Origin: Acidianus hospitalis
GTDB taxonomy: Archaea; Thermoproteota; Thermoprotei_A; Sulfolobales; Sulfolobaceae
Direction of reading: 5' to 3'
NCBI GenBank assembly: GCA_046533895.1
Contig: JAWDOK010000006.1
Coordinates: forward strand, 1-64,000
DNA: 64,000 bases
The translations under genes and the position numbers were made by a program. Shown here piece after piece: positions 7,825-16,901 of this stretch (position 1 is its first letter; each line of letters begins with the position of its first letter). The notes beneath the pieces are model-generated. The model searched no databases. It worked only from the letters and a program-made list of their open reading frames with translations, and was not told the origin of the DNA.

Positions 7825-8175
7825 ATGAGCTTCCTATTGAAGAACTCAAGAGATTTTTTGCACGTTGCTAAAAGAGATTTTGAAGAAGGCCTTTGGAATC
7901 TTGTATTGTTTCACTCTGAGCAAGCTCTACAACTTTGTGTCAAATATAAAATATACTTACACGCTGGAGATTATCCAAAAACTCATAATCTTAATGAGCT
8001 TTTCTCAGGTTTGAGTAAATTTGAAAAAATTGATGTCGATACTACAATGCTGGATTTACTAACTCAATCTTATATAACGTCAAGATATTTACCTTATTCC
8101 TTTTCTAAAGAAACTGCTGAAAAAGCTTTAAGCTTTACAGAGAAAATAATGAAAGAATTGAATTGTCTTTCATAG
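7825..8175 (+). CDS. HEPN-domain toxin of a HEPN/MNT pair
   Basis: This 116-residue helical protein has the features of intact HEPN toxins: LKNSRDFLHVAKRDFEEG at the start, FHSEQALQLCVKY, the T-H motif in YPKTHNLNEL (about residues 50-59), and YITSRYLPYSFSKE toward the end. HEPN proteins of this class act as RNases in described pairs. Its 3' end overlaps the downstream nucleotidyltransferase gene by 13 bp. It serves as the intact reference for the broken HEPN at 43156. Confidence 0.8.
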   Translation: MSFLLKNSRDFLHVAKRDFEEGLWNLVLFHSEQALQLCVKYKIYLHAGDYPKTHNLNELFSGLSKFEKIDVDTTMLDLLTQSYITSRYLPYSFSKETAEKALSFTEKIMKELNCLS

Positions 8176-8504
8176 ACTTACTAATAGGCAACGCTCAGAA
8201 TAGAGAAAAATTTCTTAGAAATATAGACTTTTATCTAAATAAGATAAAGGAAGTTGTAAGAAAGGAAGATCCCAATGGTAGGGTAATACTATTTGGGAGC
8301 TATGTTAGGGGTAATTTTAGGCCTGATAGTGATATTGATATCTTAGTAATTGTGAATGTAAAAGGAGAAGAAGACAGATTGAGGATTTATCACGAGATAA
8401 ATGAAGTAGTTGGTAGACCTAATCCTTTTGAGATACATGTAATTAATGATGAAGAATATAGGGACTGGTATTCTCATTTTATCGATGTATATAAAGAGGT
8501 GTGA
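8163..8504 (+). CDS. MNT-type nucleotidyltransferase antitoxin
   Basis: A 113-residue minimal nucleotidyltransferase starting at TTG 8163 inside the end of the HEPN gene. The active-site pattern is clear: VILFGSYVRGNFRPDSDIDI, with GS and D-x-D. The C-terminal half ends INDEEYRDWYSHFIDVYKEV, shared with the paralogue at 43798. In known pairs the MNT AMPylates HEPN and neutralises it. The TTG start is forced, as no later ATG precedes the catalytic motif. Confidence 0.8.
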   Translation: MSFIDLLIGNAQNREKFLRNIDFYLNKIKEVVRKEDPNGRVILFGSYVRGNFRPDSDIDILVIVNVKGEEDRLRIYHEINEVVGRPNPFEIHVINDEEYRDWYSHFIDVYKEV

Positions 8505-8690
8505 GAAAAATTACTTGAAGGAAATAAAATTATGACTTCTATTATTAATATAATATACGCATATGTATGTGCTGAAAATACTCAAGTATTGTGTATGTGC
8601 ATTCAGCGGATCTAAAATAAATTATAATGATGATATGAAAAGTTCAAATATGCGAAAAGAATACTCAACAAGTAATTAAAATACTTAACC

Positions 8691-9242
8691 TTAACGTATT
8701 CTTACTAAAAATGTTAGCTTATTTTCTAATAGTTCACAAAAATTATCTTTTTGAAATTTACAGTATGTATAAGCTGAAGCTATATAATCTGCAATTTCTA
8801 GTCCAGCCTTATCATTAAATTTTATTGTATAAAATATTCTCTTTCTTATCCAGCGTATAACTTCTTCGTTTATTTTACATTTCTTTTTATTTATCCAATC
8901 ATTTATTCCCTTTATTGTAATTACGACTCTAGAATTCTCCTCTATGGGTAAGTTATTTATTACTTCTGCTATGTAGTATCTGGCATATTCGCTGCATGAA
9001 GAAGGATATTCGGTTAATATTATGCCAAAATTTATTGAAGATTTTAGGATAGTATTCATGAAGTTTTTCCTTATTTCATCGTCGTCGTTTTTGAAGTGAA
9101 AATGATATTTTTCCTTCCTAATCTTCTTAAGGGCTTCATTTTTTATTTTGCAAGGCTCAGTTTTATTTTTAGTCCAGACAACCGATAAAGCGAAAATATC
9201 TGGTCTATAAGATTCATCTACAAATACGAAGTATGATTTCAT
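8691..9242 (-). CDS. DUF3800 protein (putative RNase H-fold nuclease)
   Basis: A 183-residue protein beginning MKSYFVFVDESYRP, matching the FxDES opening of DUF3800, with a conserved C-terminal acidic segment KAGLEIADYIASA (about residues 145-157). A HFHF segment lies near residue 47. The family is widespread, often near mobile DNA, and thought from fold comparison to be RNase H-like; the biochemical role is not settled. Two tandem hairpins (9269-9357) sit directly upstream on the same strand, reminiscent of a repeat-RNA plus nuclease arrangement. The upstream 8505-8690 stretch downstream of the MNT holds only short palindromes. Confidence 0.7.
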   Translation of the reverse strand: MKSYFVFVDESYRPDIFALSVVWTKNKTEPCKIKNEALKKIRKEKYHFHFKNDDDEIRKNFMNTILKSSINFGIILTEYPSSCSEYARYYIAEVINNLPIEENSRVVITIKGINDWINKKKCKINEEVIRWIRKRIFYTIKFNDKAGLEIADYIASAYTYCKFQKDNFCELLENKLTFLVRIR

Positions 9243-9268
9243 GAAAATGAATAGTTATTGTAATTAAA

Positions 9269-9357
9269 ATGCTCTTTCATTCTCCTCGGTTTACCCCGAG
9301 GGGTCAAGAGCATACCTATTCTCATTCTCCTCGGTTTACCCCGAGGGGTCAAATAGG
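9269..9357 (-). ncRNA. Tandem two-hairpin element upstream of DUF3800 (putative RNA)
   Basis: A perfect 30-nt core occurs twice, at 9277-9306 and 9322-9351 (period 45). Each core holds the hairpin CCTCGG-TTTACC-CCGAGG. Each copy is closed by its own outer arms: ATGCTCTT (9269-9276) with AAGAGCAT (9306-9313) for the first, CCTATT (9315-9320) with AATAGG (9352-9357) for the second. The arm sequences differ but both pair, which argues for selected structure. A minus-strand TATA box at 9384-9393 would start an RNA at about 9362, right at the second unit. It could be a separate RNA or the 5' leader of the DUF3800 mRNA. Confidence 0.6.
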
Positions 9358-9383
9358 ATTTTCATCGAGATAGATCTCTCGTA

Positions 9384-9393
9384 TTTTATATAT
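9384..9393 (-). promoter_or_regulatory. TATA box placed to transcribe the tandem hairpins
   Basis: On the minus strand ATATATAAAA is preceded by a purine-rich GAAA like a BRE. A start about 25 bp downstream falls near 9362, just before the first hairpin to be transcribed. A second AT-rich box (about 9261-9270) between hairpins and gene could drive DUF3800 alone. Confidence 0.45.
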
Positions 9394-9833
9394 TTCTTTA
9401 CCTATTTAATGCTTTCCTTAATTAATTCTCTATCATAAGTGCAGCGTTAATTTTCCTTTATGTGGCTAGAATTAAGTATTTTCACGATAAATTATACTTC
9501 ATGCTTTATGGAAAATACTTTTAGTCACGTCCTGAATTTTTATCTCGAATAAGTTGCCAAAAGAATTTAGAATGAGAAATATTTGATGCAATAATAGTTT
9601 AAATTATAAACAAAGAAGCAATATGTATTAAATGAATTTATTAATCCTAATATAGATAAAGATACTGTTCTAAGTACTTTTCTTAAATTATGAGAGCTAT
9701 TGAAGCAACTTAATGGACTATAAACTTTCTTCTGTCATTCGTATGGAAGCGTGAATCGATTAAGTCTCAGGATGAGAGAAAGTTGGAAATCTGATTCAAT
9801 AGTTTTTTAAATACTTATTAACATTCTTTTTAT
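9394..9833. other. AT-rich intergenic stretch without a supported gene
   Basis: I see only short open stretches here. One frame ending near 9690 reads EFINPNIDKDTVLSTFLKL before a stop and has no start codon; it may be the tail of a lost gene. The last 40 bp hold the promoter of the membrane gene at 9834 (TTTTTTAAATACTT about 30 bp upstream). Confidence 0.3.
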
Positions 9834-11330
9834 GTGGACAAGCTAAGGTTAGAAATTATTCTAGGTTCTTTACTATTTATATTGTCTTTCTTTCCTCGTT
9901 ATTGTTTATATTTGCTTGCAATAATTTCTCTTGGGATTCTTCTAAGATTAAAGTATTTCCCACCTTTTGTTTCCTCAATTTTGCTACTTTATTCTCCATT
10001 TCACGCTCTAATAACTTTGCTTACATTTCCTCTTCTCTATATAGATAGAAAATTCTCGCTCTCCTTTTTATTGGCTACGTTATTTTCTCTTTTAACTCAA
10101 AATTATCTTATATTATTTCTAGCTGGGGCATTGGAAAAAAGAGGGTTGATAATTTCTGGCATAATGTTCTTGATATTAAGCGCATTAACAATGCATGAAG
10201 AATATGGGAACATTGCATATTTCCTCTTGGTAGCTGGAGTAATTTCTGCAATAATTGAAGGTAAGATTTCCTTGAGAACTTCTGCAGTAATTTACTTATC
10301 CGCATTAGCTTTTTACTTTAAATTGCCCTTCCTCATACCAGCAATAGTTTCTTTCTCTCCTTTAGTGTCATTACTATTTTCTCCTTTTTATCCATATTTT
10401 GCAATCATATCAATAAAATATGCAGAGAACTTCAGAAAACTGAAATTCTTAAATTTTATACCTCCAGCTTTATCCTTTATTAATCCTTTTCTCTCATTTT
10501 CTTCATTATATGACGTTATTAGGAAGAGAGAAATTTTCCTTTACATTCTATTACCTTTATTTTCTTCTATATATTTTGTTATAGAAGGCGAATATACTCA
10601 AGAAGAAATAATATCTATTTCAATAATTTTCCTCTTCATTCTGAATATATTACGTGACCACTATAAGATGATAATTTCATTTATGGATAAGTATTCTCAG
10701 TTTATTATCTCCCTTGCATTGGATTTCATTGCATATAAATTCTTTTTATTCAATTTAGAAATATTCCTAACAATTGTTTTATCGTCTATTGTAATATCCT
10801 TACCTAAATTGAAGATAAGTGTTTATCCATTTTTTGCTTCAGCGATGTCGTTAGTTAATCCTTTCGTCGGTCTTTCTGCAGTACAAAGGCTTTCTTCATT
10901 ATTTGTATTTATACCTCTCTTCTTTTACATTGAGATGCATTATTCTGTATACTCTGTAGTCTTTTATATTATCGGAGCTTCCCTAGGAATTGTTTTTAGT
11001 GTAAGAGATTATAACATGGAGAGAAACATAGTATTCGTTATGTTTGCGTTATTATTAACTCTAGATGATGTTGTGCTGAGGAATTATATTTATATTGCCT
11101 TTAGTTTAGTATCTGCAGTTTTAATTTTCTTATTTAGACGTAACCTAAATATTTCGGAAATTTTAGCTTTATATTTTGCATCATTTCCTCTGTCCTTTAT
11201 TTCTGGGTTTTTCATTCTTCTTAAAGGTAAGCTTAATCTCTGCATAATTTTAGTAACTGAAGCTGTAATCTCTGTACTAGTTCTTAAGATAGTTTCGATT
11301 ACGTCCCCAATTTTAAGCCAGATTTTATGA
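9834..11330 (+). CDS. Large polytopic membrane protein of unknown function
   Basis: A 498-residue, extremely hydrophobic protein starting at GTG, with roughly 14-16 predicted membrane segments separated by very short loops. It is rich in Phe, Leu, Ile and Ser. I recognise no transporter or enzyme signature. It is followed after a single base by the gene at 11332, so the two are co-transcribed. A TATA-like box lies about 30 bp before the GTG. Confidence 0.65.
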   Translation: MDKLRLEIILGSLLFILSFFPRYCLYLLAIISLGILLRLKYFPPFVSSILLLYSPFHALITLLTFPLLYIDRKFSLSFLLATLFSLLTQNYLILFLAGALEKRGLIISGIMFLILSALTMHEEYGNIAYFLLVAGVISAIIEGKISLRTSAVIYLSALAFYFKLPFLIPAIVSFSPLVSLLFSPFYPYFAIISIKYAENFRKLKFLNFIPPALSFINPFLSFSSLYDVIRKREIFLYILLPLFSSIYFVIEGEYTQEEIISISIIFLFILNILRDHYKMIISFMDKYSQFIISLALDFIAYKFFLFNLEIFLTIVLSSIVISLPKLKISVYPFFASAMSLVNPFVGLSAVQRLSSLFVFIPLFFYIEMHYSVYSVVFYIIGASLGIVFSVRDYNMERNIVFVMFALLLTLDDVVLRNYIYIAFSLVSAVLIFLFRRNLNISEILALYFASFPLSFISGFFILLKGKLNLCIILVTEAVISVLVLKIVSITSPILSQIL

Positions 11331-11331
11331 C

Positions 11332-12420
11332 ATGCTTGATGAAGATGTAAAGGAAATTCTAGGAATAATAAATTCTTATCCGCTTGTAATGTACAAAATA
11401 GATGCGAACTATATTAATCCTCCTACTTATGAGAGCGACGAGCTTTATAATTTAGCAAAGAGGTTAGAAGATTTAGCTTATCCTACTAGGGAAAGCGACT
11501 ATGCTAAGGTCTACTATAACTTTTTCTGTCCTGTAAAATTAAAAAATTCTATAATAAGATTTGTACCTATAGGTTTAGCGTATCTTAAAAAATACGATAT
11601 TTATGAAATATTCATAAATACTAGAGGTAAAATACAGATAAGAAGAGGAAATAAAGAGGCTGATAAACTTGTTAAGAATTTATTATTAAGAACAATATCT
11701 TTCTCTAAGTTCCAAATTAATAGGGGATTAATAATAACAGCTGATTATATAGATAAGCATTATTTAGAAGGTAAAGTTAAACTGAAGTATGTAAAAGACC
11801 CTATAATAACTATTGAAGAAGCTAAGGAAATATTAAGAAAATACAAGGATAATTTAAGTAGGAAAATTGAAGGAGATATAAGTGTAGGAGACTACCTCAG
11901 AATAGTTAAAGTAATTTATGAGGCCCTAGGTCTTGACGTTAATGGCGAATTGAAAGAATTATATAGGCGTTACGCTGATGGAAGGGATTGTGGAATGATG
12001 GAATTACCTTTAGATGACGCCATAGCGTTTAAGAAATGGCTAAGCGATGAATCCTATTGCGGTGGCCATCCTTTTGAAGTTGTTAGAGGTGGTTTATTTA
12101 CTTACGGCATTCATTTATATCCTCCAGAAGACGGTAGGTATGTTTTATCTCCAGGAGACTATTATGAGGAGTTTTACAAAGTGGTTAAGGAATTTTTAAG
12201 GAGGAAAATTCCTTTTAAGTCTCCTGAGTTACTAAACGTATTAAAAGTATTGACTGGCTTAGCGGAAGTTAAGGTTAATGAAATAAACGATTTTCCAAAG
12301 ACGATTGTTCTTTATGAAGATGTTAGAGATAAGAGGAAAATAAAATGGGAAGAAATAGAGGAGGTCGAGTATAGAAGGGAGAAATTTAAGAAGCTTAATT
12401 CTAATTCGTATCAATATTAA
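11332..12420 (+). CDS. Conserved-looking soluble protein of unknown function
   Basis: A 362-residue charged cytoplasmic protein whose ATG lies one base after the stop of the membrane gene, implying co-translation and perhaps a shared function. Notable segments are DGRDCGMMELPLDDAIAFKKW, SYCGGHPFEVVRGG and IHLYPPEDGRYVLS; the Cys and His residues clustered around 222-250 could bind metal, though no known motif fits. I do not recognise the family. The short 12421-12537 gap is very AT-rich, as expected between convergent genes. Confidence 0.6.
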   Translation: MLDEDVKEILGIINSYPLVMYKIDANYINPPTYESDELYNLAKRLEDLAYPTRESDYAKVYYNFFCPVKLKNSIIRFVPIGLAYLKKYDIYEIFINTRGKIQIRRGNKEADKLVKNLLLRTISFSKFQINRGLIITADYIDKHYLEGKVKLKYVKDPIITIEEAKEILRKYKDNLSRKIEGDISVGDYLRIVKVIYEALGLDVNGELKELYRRYADGRDCGMMELPLDDAIAFKKWLSDESYCGGHPFEVVRGGLFTYGIHLYPPEDGRYVLSPGDYYEEFYKVVKEFLRRKIPFKSPELLNVLKVLTGLAEVKVNEINDFPKTIVLYEDVRDKRKIKWEEIEEVEYRREKFKKLNSNSYQY

Positions 12421-12537
12421 TTATATATCGCATAGAATAATCTACTATTTACTATAATTAATTATATTTACAATTATGAATAATTAAACTGAAAAAGTTT
12501 ATCTTTAAAATTTTCTGGTATACAGAAAATATGAATT

Positions 12538-13635
12538 CTATTTTTCAACAATTTTCCTTACATTTTTATCAAATGGAGGATATATTATGCCTTTTTCAGT
12601 TATTATTGCAGTAACATACTTTGGCGGAGTTACATCAAATACTGGATTATAAACCTTAACTCCTTCAGGAGCGATAGGAATCCCTCTAATTGTCCTAACC
12701 TCGTCAGGATCTCTTTCCTCTATTTTAACGTCCTCGACTCTACTCTTTAAGTCAAAAGTAGAAATTGGGGCTAAAGCGTAGAACGGAATTCCGAGCTCAT
12801 GAGCAATTACTGCCTCTTTAAATGTGCCTATTTTATTAAAAACGTGGCCATCAGATAATATCCTATCTGCCCCTACCATAACGCTATTCACCATTCCTTT
12901 ATACATAACGAGTCCTACAGCAGTGTCGGCAATTAATGTTACTGGAATACCGTCAGTCATTAATTCATAGACTGTAAGCCTGCTTCCTTGTAGCCAAGGT
13001 CTTGTTTCTGGTGCAATTACCGAAACCTTAATTCCAAGCATATGTGCAACCTTAACTGGTGCTAAAGCAGTTCCTAATCCAGTTCCAGTAGCTAAGCCTC
13101 CGGCATTACATTGTGTAAGTATTGTATCTCCGTCGTTTATTTTTTCTAAGCCATATATTCCCATCTGCAATTCTGCCTCTAGTTCATCGTCGAAGATCTT
13201 TTTAGCGTCTCTTTTTAGGAGTAGTATTAACTCATTAACGCTTTTTGCTTCACCTTGCTCTACGTATTTCTTTGCGTTGTTTAGCATGTTTAAAGTAGCC
13301 CACGTCAAATTGACTGCTGTAGGCCTTGCTTGATCCAGGACTTTTTTAGCTTTGGTTAATTTTTCTATCGCCTCTTCTAGTGTTACAGGGGTATCTGAAG
13401 TTAATGCGGTCACCATTCCGTACGCTGCAGTAATTCCTATTGCAGGAGCTCCTCTAACTTTCATAAGTTTTATTGCAGAAGAAATTCCTTCTGGATCTTT
13501 TAATTCTACATAAGTAGTTTCAAAAGGTAAGGCAGATTGGTCTAGGAGGGTTAAAGTGTTCTTATCATCATTCCATATAATTGGCTTTAGTTTAGGGTTA
13601 AAGTTCTCTTTTAGTTCCTTTAATGAGACTTTCAT
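12538..13635 (-). CDS. mtnA: Methylthioribose-1-phosphate isomerase / eIF2B-like
   Basis: A 365-residue member of the eIF2B alpha/MtnA superfamily. Diagnostic segments are VRGAPAIGITAAYGM (about residues 60-74), ILTQCNAGGLATGTGLGTAL with the catalytic Cys, SRLTVYELMTDGIPVTLI, VGADRI with the catalytic Asp, and EERDPDEVRTIRGIPIAP. It interconverts methylthioribose-1-phosphate and methylthioribulose-1-phosphate in methionine salvage. In archaea, close relatives are ribose-1,5-bisphosphate isomerases, but the segments here fit MtnA better. The promoter region is shared with the divergent YbjQ gene. Confidence 0.85.
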   Translation of the reverse strand: MKVSLKELKENFNPKLKPIIWNDDKNTLTLLDQSALPFETTYVELKDPEGISSAIKLMKVRGAPAIGITAAYGMVTALTSDTPVTLEEAIEKLTKAKKVLDQARPTAVNLTWATLNMLNNAKKYVEQGEAKSVNELILLLKRDAKKIFDDELEAELQMGIYGLEKINDGDTILTQCNAGGLATGTGLGTALAPVKVAHMLGIKVSVIAPETRPWLQGSRLTVYELMTDGIPVTLIADTAVGLVMYKGMVNSVMVGADRILSDGHVFNKIGTFKEAVIAHELGIPFYALAPISTFDLKSRVEDVKIEERDPDEVRTIRGIPIAPEGVKVYNPVFDVTPPKYVTAIITEKGIIYPPFDKNVRKIVEK

Positions 13636-13716
13636 GAATATACTATTTAACGTGAGATTAAATTTTTAGCGTAGATAAACGTAATTTTTATAATCTTTCA
13701 ATGTAAAATAAATTAT

Positions 13717-14037
13717 ATGTCTCAGCAACAAGAAATTTTTGTTACGACAGCCGATGAAATCCCTGGATATATGGTTATACAAATATTAGGGATAGTTGTT
13801 GGAACTTCTCTCCTTTATAAAAAATTTGATTTAAATAAAGAAGAAGAAGCTAAGAAGTTCTTAGAATTATCTGAGAAGGCTAGATTGACCGCTATGGACG
13901 AAATGATAAAAAGGGCAAAGGAGATTAATTCTAATGCTATAATTTCAATTAGATTCGATTCCCATAGAATTAACGATGAGTATGATGAAATAATAGCTTA
14001 TGGTACTGCAGTTAAGGTTATTAAAAATATACATTAA
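13717..14037 (+). CDS. YbjQ/UPF0145 family protein
   Basis: A 106-residue protein with the family layout: TTADEIPGYMVIQILGIVVG at the N-terminus, a helical middle, and SNAIISIRFDSHRI...IIAYGTAVKVI at the C-terminus. The family forms pentamers and was once called heavy-metal-binding; its true role is unknown. ATG 13717 is close to a TATA-like TTTTTATAAT, so the mRNA is nearly leaderless. It is divergent from mtnA. Confidence 0.8.
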   Translation: MSQQQEIFVTTADEIPGYMVIQILGIVVGTSLLYKKFDLNKEEEAKKFLELSEKARLTAMDEMIKRAKEINSNAIISIRFDSHRINDEYDEIIAYGTAVKVIKNIH

Positions 14038-14080
14038 ACTTTCGGGTTCCACTTTCCTTTATAAATAAATAGAAATAGTA

Positions 14081-14782
14081 ATGATAGGTAGAATTCTTGT
14101 ACCATCAGTATCCATAATACTAATAGGCTTAGGAGTAATTTACTTTACTCTTTCCAGTTTATATTCCTCATTATGTTATGCTAAAATAATTCAATTTAAT
14201 GAGTTTACATATAGATATGTTAAGTATAATGCCACAGAATTCTTATTTAACGGCTCGGTATTTCTCTGCTACTCTATAAATGCTGATAAATCAGTATATG
14301 TTGAAGGAATTTTAAATTGTAGTTTTAAAGAAATTGTTAAAATATGTAAGTTAGTCTACGGCTGTTTAAGATGTTTCAAGAGAATTCCAGAAATAGCTAA
14401 TATAACGTATTTAAAAATATTGATAGGCAATTATTCGGAATTCAAGTATGCAAAACCTAGAATAGAAAATGCAACAATAAAACTTAAGGGAGAGATACTA
14501 AACTGCAATTCAATTTTGAAATATATTGTAACAAATTGTGGTAATGTCCCAATATATCTACTAAAACTATATGTTCATATAGTTTGTAAAAAATGTGTAA
14601 AAGAAGGAAATAAAACCGTGACAAAGTACGTATGCAAAAACTATAGTATAAATGTATATAATTGGTTAAATCCAGGCAAAATTTATAAATATTGTACATT
14701 AATATGCAAGTTAGCCTGTGCAGCAATTACCTTATGTTATAAGGCTCTATGTAATACCATGTACTGTACTGTTAACACATAA
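14081..14782 (+). CDS. Membrane-anchored extracytoplasmic Cys-rich protein
   Basis: A 233-residue protein with an N-terminal hydrophobic helix (about residues 6-27), then an external domain with many cysteines, including LVYGCLRCFKRI, HIVCKKCVKEG and a run of Cys near the C-terminus, plus N-glycosylation sequons. Disulfide-stabilised surface proteins are common in Sulfolobales. No family is recognised. It overlaps the longest reading of the next gene, but that gene probably starts at 14808. Confidence 0.55.
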   Translation: MIGRILVPSVSIILIGLGVIYFTLSSLYSSLCYAKIIQFNEFTYRYVKYNATEFLFNGSVFLCYSINADKSVYVEGILNCSFKEIVKICKLVYGCLRCFKRIPEIANITYLKILIGNYSEFKYAKPRIENATIKLKGEILNCNSILKYIVTNCGNVPIYLLKLYVHIVCKKCVKEGNKTVTKYVCKNYSINVYNWLNPGKIYKYCTLICKLACAAITLCYKALCNTMYCTVNT

Positions 14783-14807
14783 TAATGCGTTTAGGAAAAA
14801 GAAAGTG

Positions 14808-15926
14808 ATGATACTTACAGCAGACGAAGCAACTTTTTATTCTCTTCCTCCCTTACCAGAAAGAATTCTGCCAATTGTAAGGAAGAATAGGTATCCTCCT
14901 TACGGTTTGAGGAAAATAGAGGCTATGACAAATTCTATAATATTACAACCGTCAAAAATTAGAAAACCCGACATTCTAGGGATTTATGTTAACGATCCGT
15001 TAGCATTAACTCAGCCTTCCTTAGCAATAAAAGAGGCTTTCGGCGAAAATCCAAGGTTCTATTATTCTTTCCAAAAATTTTCTGCAAAAATAAGAGAACT
15101 TAAATCAAGGTTTAAATTTAAAGTAATTGTTGGAGGTCCCGGAGCATGGGAATTAGTAGAAAAGAAGGAGGAAGATTGGATTGATACTATAGTAGTTGGT
15201 GAGGCAGAAAACGTCATTCATAAGGCTATAACTGAAGAGGGCATAATTAAAGGAACTCCTGCTGAAAAATTTTACCCAATTAAAGCCCCATCAGCTATGG
15301 CTGAAGTTGAAGTTATGAGAGGAAATAGGAAAATTCCTAGGGAAGTAATACTAAGTGAGATGAAAATTCAATCCATCCAAGGTAAGGTAAATTTGATTTC
15401 TCCTGACCTTTTCTCCTACGGCGATGAGGAGGAAATAATTTCCTTATTGAAAATATCGTCTGAATTCGGTAAGGTATTCTTTAATCAAATAAGCTTGAAA
15501 GGAATTAGTAAGATAGACTTAAGGCGAGTAAGTAGAATATTAAATCTTAATGAGAAGAATTATAGAACTCCAGTACTTAGCAAAGAGCCCGGACTATGTA
15601 ACGTTGAAGTAGAAGGAGACGAGATTAAGGAACTAAATAATAATTTTATTTATCCAATGATTTTTGTTCCCACAGATTCTATTTCCTCGCTTGAAGGTTA
15701 CAAAGCTTTAGTTATTCCTTTACCCAGTGATGGAGATAACTATTATGAGGCGTTATATAAATCCTGGAATATAAGTAGGAAAATTATTAAAAATAGAATA
15801 ATGATTTCGTTAATAGATAAGATTGTTTTAAAGAATAAAGAGACAAAAGGTGAATTTTTGAGAAAATTAAACGTAAGAAGTCCTATTTTCCTCGTACAGT
15901 TATTCAGCTTATTGCTCAAGAGTTAA
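14808..15926 (+). CDS. Radical-SAM/B12-domain-like protein lacking the cluster cysteines
   Basis: A 372-residue protein starting MILTADEATFYSLPPLPERI, then YPPYGLRKIEA, a Rossmann-like segment FKVIVGGPGAWELVE and VVGEAENVIHK. This order matches archaeal radical SAM proteins with an N-terminal cobalamin-binding-like domain. Those relatives have a CxxxCxxC loop after E-V-M-R-G; here the text is AEVEVMRGNRKIPREVILSE, with no cysteines, then NLISPDLFSYG. The whole protein has a single Cys. It therefore cannot hold the usual 4Fe-4S cluster. I prefer ATG 14808 over the upstream ATG 14718, which lies inside the previous gene. Confidence 0.6.
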   Translation: MILTADEATFYSLPPLPERILPIVRKNRYPPYGLRKIEAMTNSIILQPSKIRKPDILGIYVNDPLALTQPSLAIKEAFGENPRFYYSFQKFSAKIRELKSRFKFKVIVGGPGAWELVEKKEEDWIDTIVVGEAENVIHKAITEEGIIKGTPAEKFYPIKAPSAMAEVEVMRGNRKIPREVILSEMKIQSIQGKVNLISPDLFSYGDEEEIISLLKISSEFGKVFFNQISLKGISKIDLRRVSRILNLNEKNYRTPVLSKEPGLCNVEVEGDEIKELNNNFIYPMIFVPTDSISSLEGYKALVIPLPSDGDNYYEALYKSWNISRKIIKNRIMISLIDKIVLKNKETKGEFLRKLNVRSPIFLVQLFSLLLKS

Positions 15927-15980
15927 TGAAGTTTTGTAATATTCTTAAAAATCATATCATATTATGATAAGCTTTAAATT

Positions 15981-16901
15981 ATGGCTTATGAAAAGGATTT
16001 TATGATAAGAGTAGAAAACCTAGTTAAGTTTTATGGACATTTTCAAGCTTTGAAGAGGGAAAGTTTTACAGTTAACGACGGTGAAATAGTAGGCTTTGTT
16101 GGTTTAAACGGCGCAGGCAAAACTACAACCATTAAGATTGCAACTGGCGTTCTTTACCCTACTTCGGGCGACGTAATTATAGACGGATATAGCATAACTA
16201 AGGATAAGAAAAAGGCCTCGGAAAATGTAGGTTGGGTTCCAGAACTTCCAAATTTTGAGCAGGACGTAAAAGCTTTAGATTATTTTGTTTATATTGCAGG
16301 ATATTATAAAATTCCTACAAACGAAGCCAGAAGCTTGGGAAAAAGATTGTTTGAGGAAGTAGGCCTTGCAGGAAGAGAAAATGATAAATTAAAGAACTAT
16401 TCTCAAGGAATGAAGAAGAGGTTTGCCCTAGCAGTTTCTTTAATTTCCAACCCAAAGAATTTCCTATTTGATGAGGTGCTTAATGGGTTAGATCCTGAGG
16501 GAATTCAGTTTTTTAGAAATTTGGCATTAAGGCTGAAGAAAGAAGGAAAGGCCGTACTCTTTTCTTCTCACATACTTTCAGAAGTAGAATCTTTGGCAGA
16601 TAGGGTAGTGTTCTTGCATAAAGGTAAAATAATTAAGGAAGAGAAGATGGAGGATTTAAGAAAGCTGGTATCCACAAATGCTTTGAGAATAATTCTCAAT
16701 TCTCCGTCAGAGGAAGCACTAAAGGCTTGTAAGGATTTTGGAGAGCCTATATTAAATAACGGTGTAATAATAATACAGAACTTTAAGGGAGATCTAGAAG
16801 ACGTTGTGAGAGCGTTAAAACCTTTCGGAATACTCGATATTGGCTATGTAAGACAGGATCTTGAAAGCTTGTTCTTCCAAATAATTGGTGGTATTCAATG
16901 A
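15981..16901 (+). CDS. ABC exporter ATP-binding protein
   Basis: A 306-residue ABC ATPase of the ABC-2 exporter type (CcmA/DrrA-like). Walker A is GLNGAGKTTT (about residues 43-52), the signature is YSQGMKKRFAL, Walker B is NFLFDEVLNGLDPEG, and the switch His is in SSHILSE. A C-terminal regulatory extension of about 90 residues follows. Its stop overlaps the ATG of the permease gene (16898), so the two form a transporter. The cargo is unknown. Confidence 0.88.
   Translation: MAYEKDFMIRVENLVKFYGHFQALKRESFTVNDGEIVGFVGLNGAGKTTTIKIATGVLYPTSGDVIIDGYSITKDKKKASENVGWVPELPNFEQDVKALDYFVYIAGYYKIPTNEARSLGKRLFEEVGLAGRENDKLKNYSQGMKKRFALAVSLISNPKNFLFDEVLNGLDPEGIQFFRNLALRLKKEGKAVLFSSHILSEVESLADRVVFLHKGKIIKEEKMEDLRKLVSTNALRIILNSPSEEALKACKDFGEPILNNGVIIIQNFKGDLEDVVRALKPFGILDIGYVRQDLESLFFQIIGGIQ

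Noticed and set aside
8531..8640. Short palindrome and repeated TATGTATGTGC-like motif downstream of the MNT gene
   Set aside because: Too short and AT-rich to separate from chance, and no gene or promoter depends on it.
9277..9351. CRISPR-like array
   Set aside because: Only two repeats, with a 15-nt interval made of pairing arms and not a spacer; no leader or cas genes in the window.
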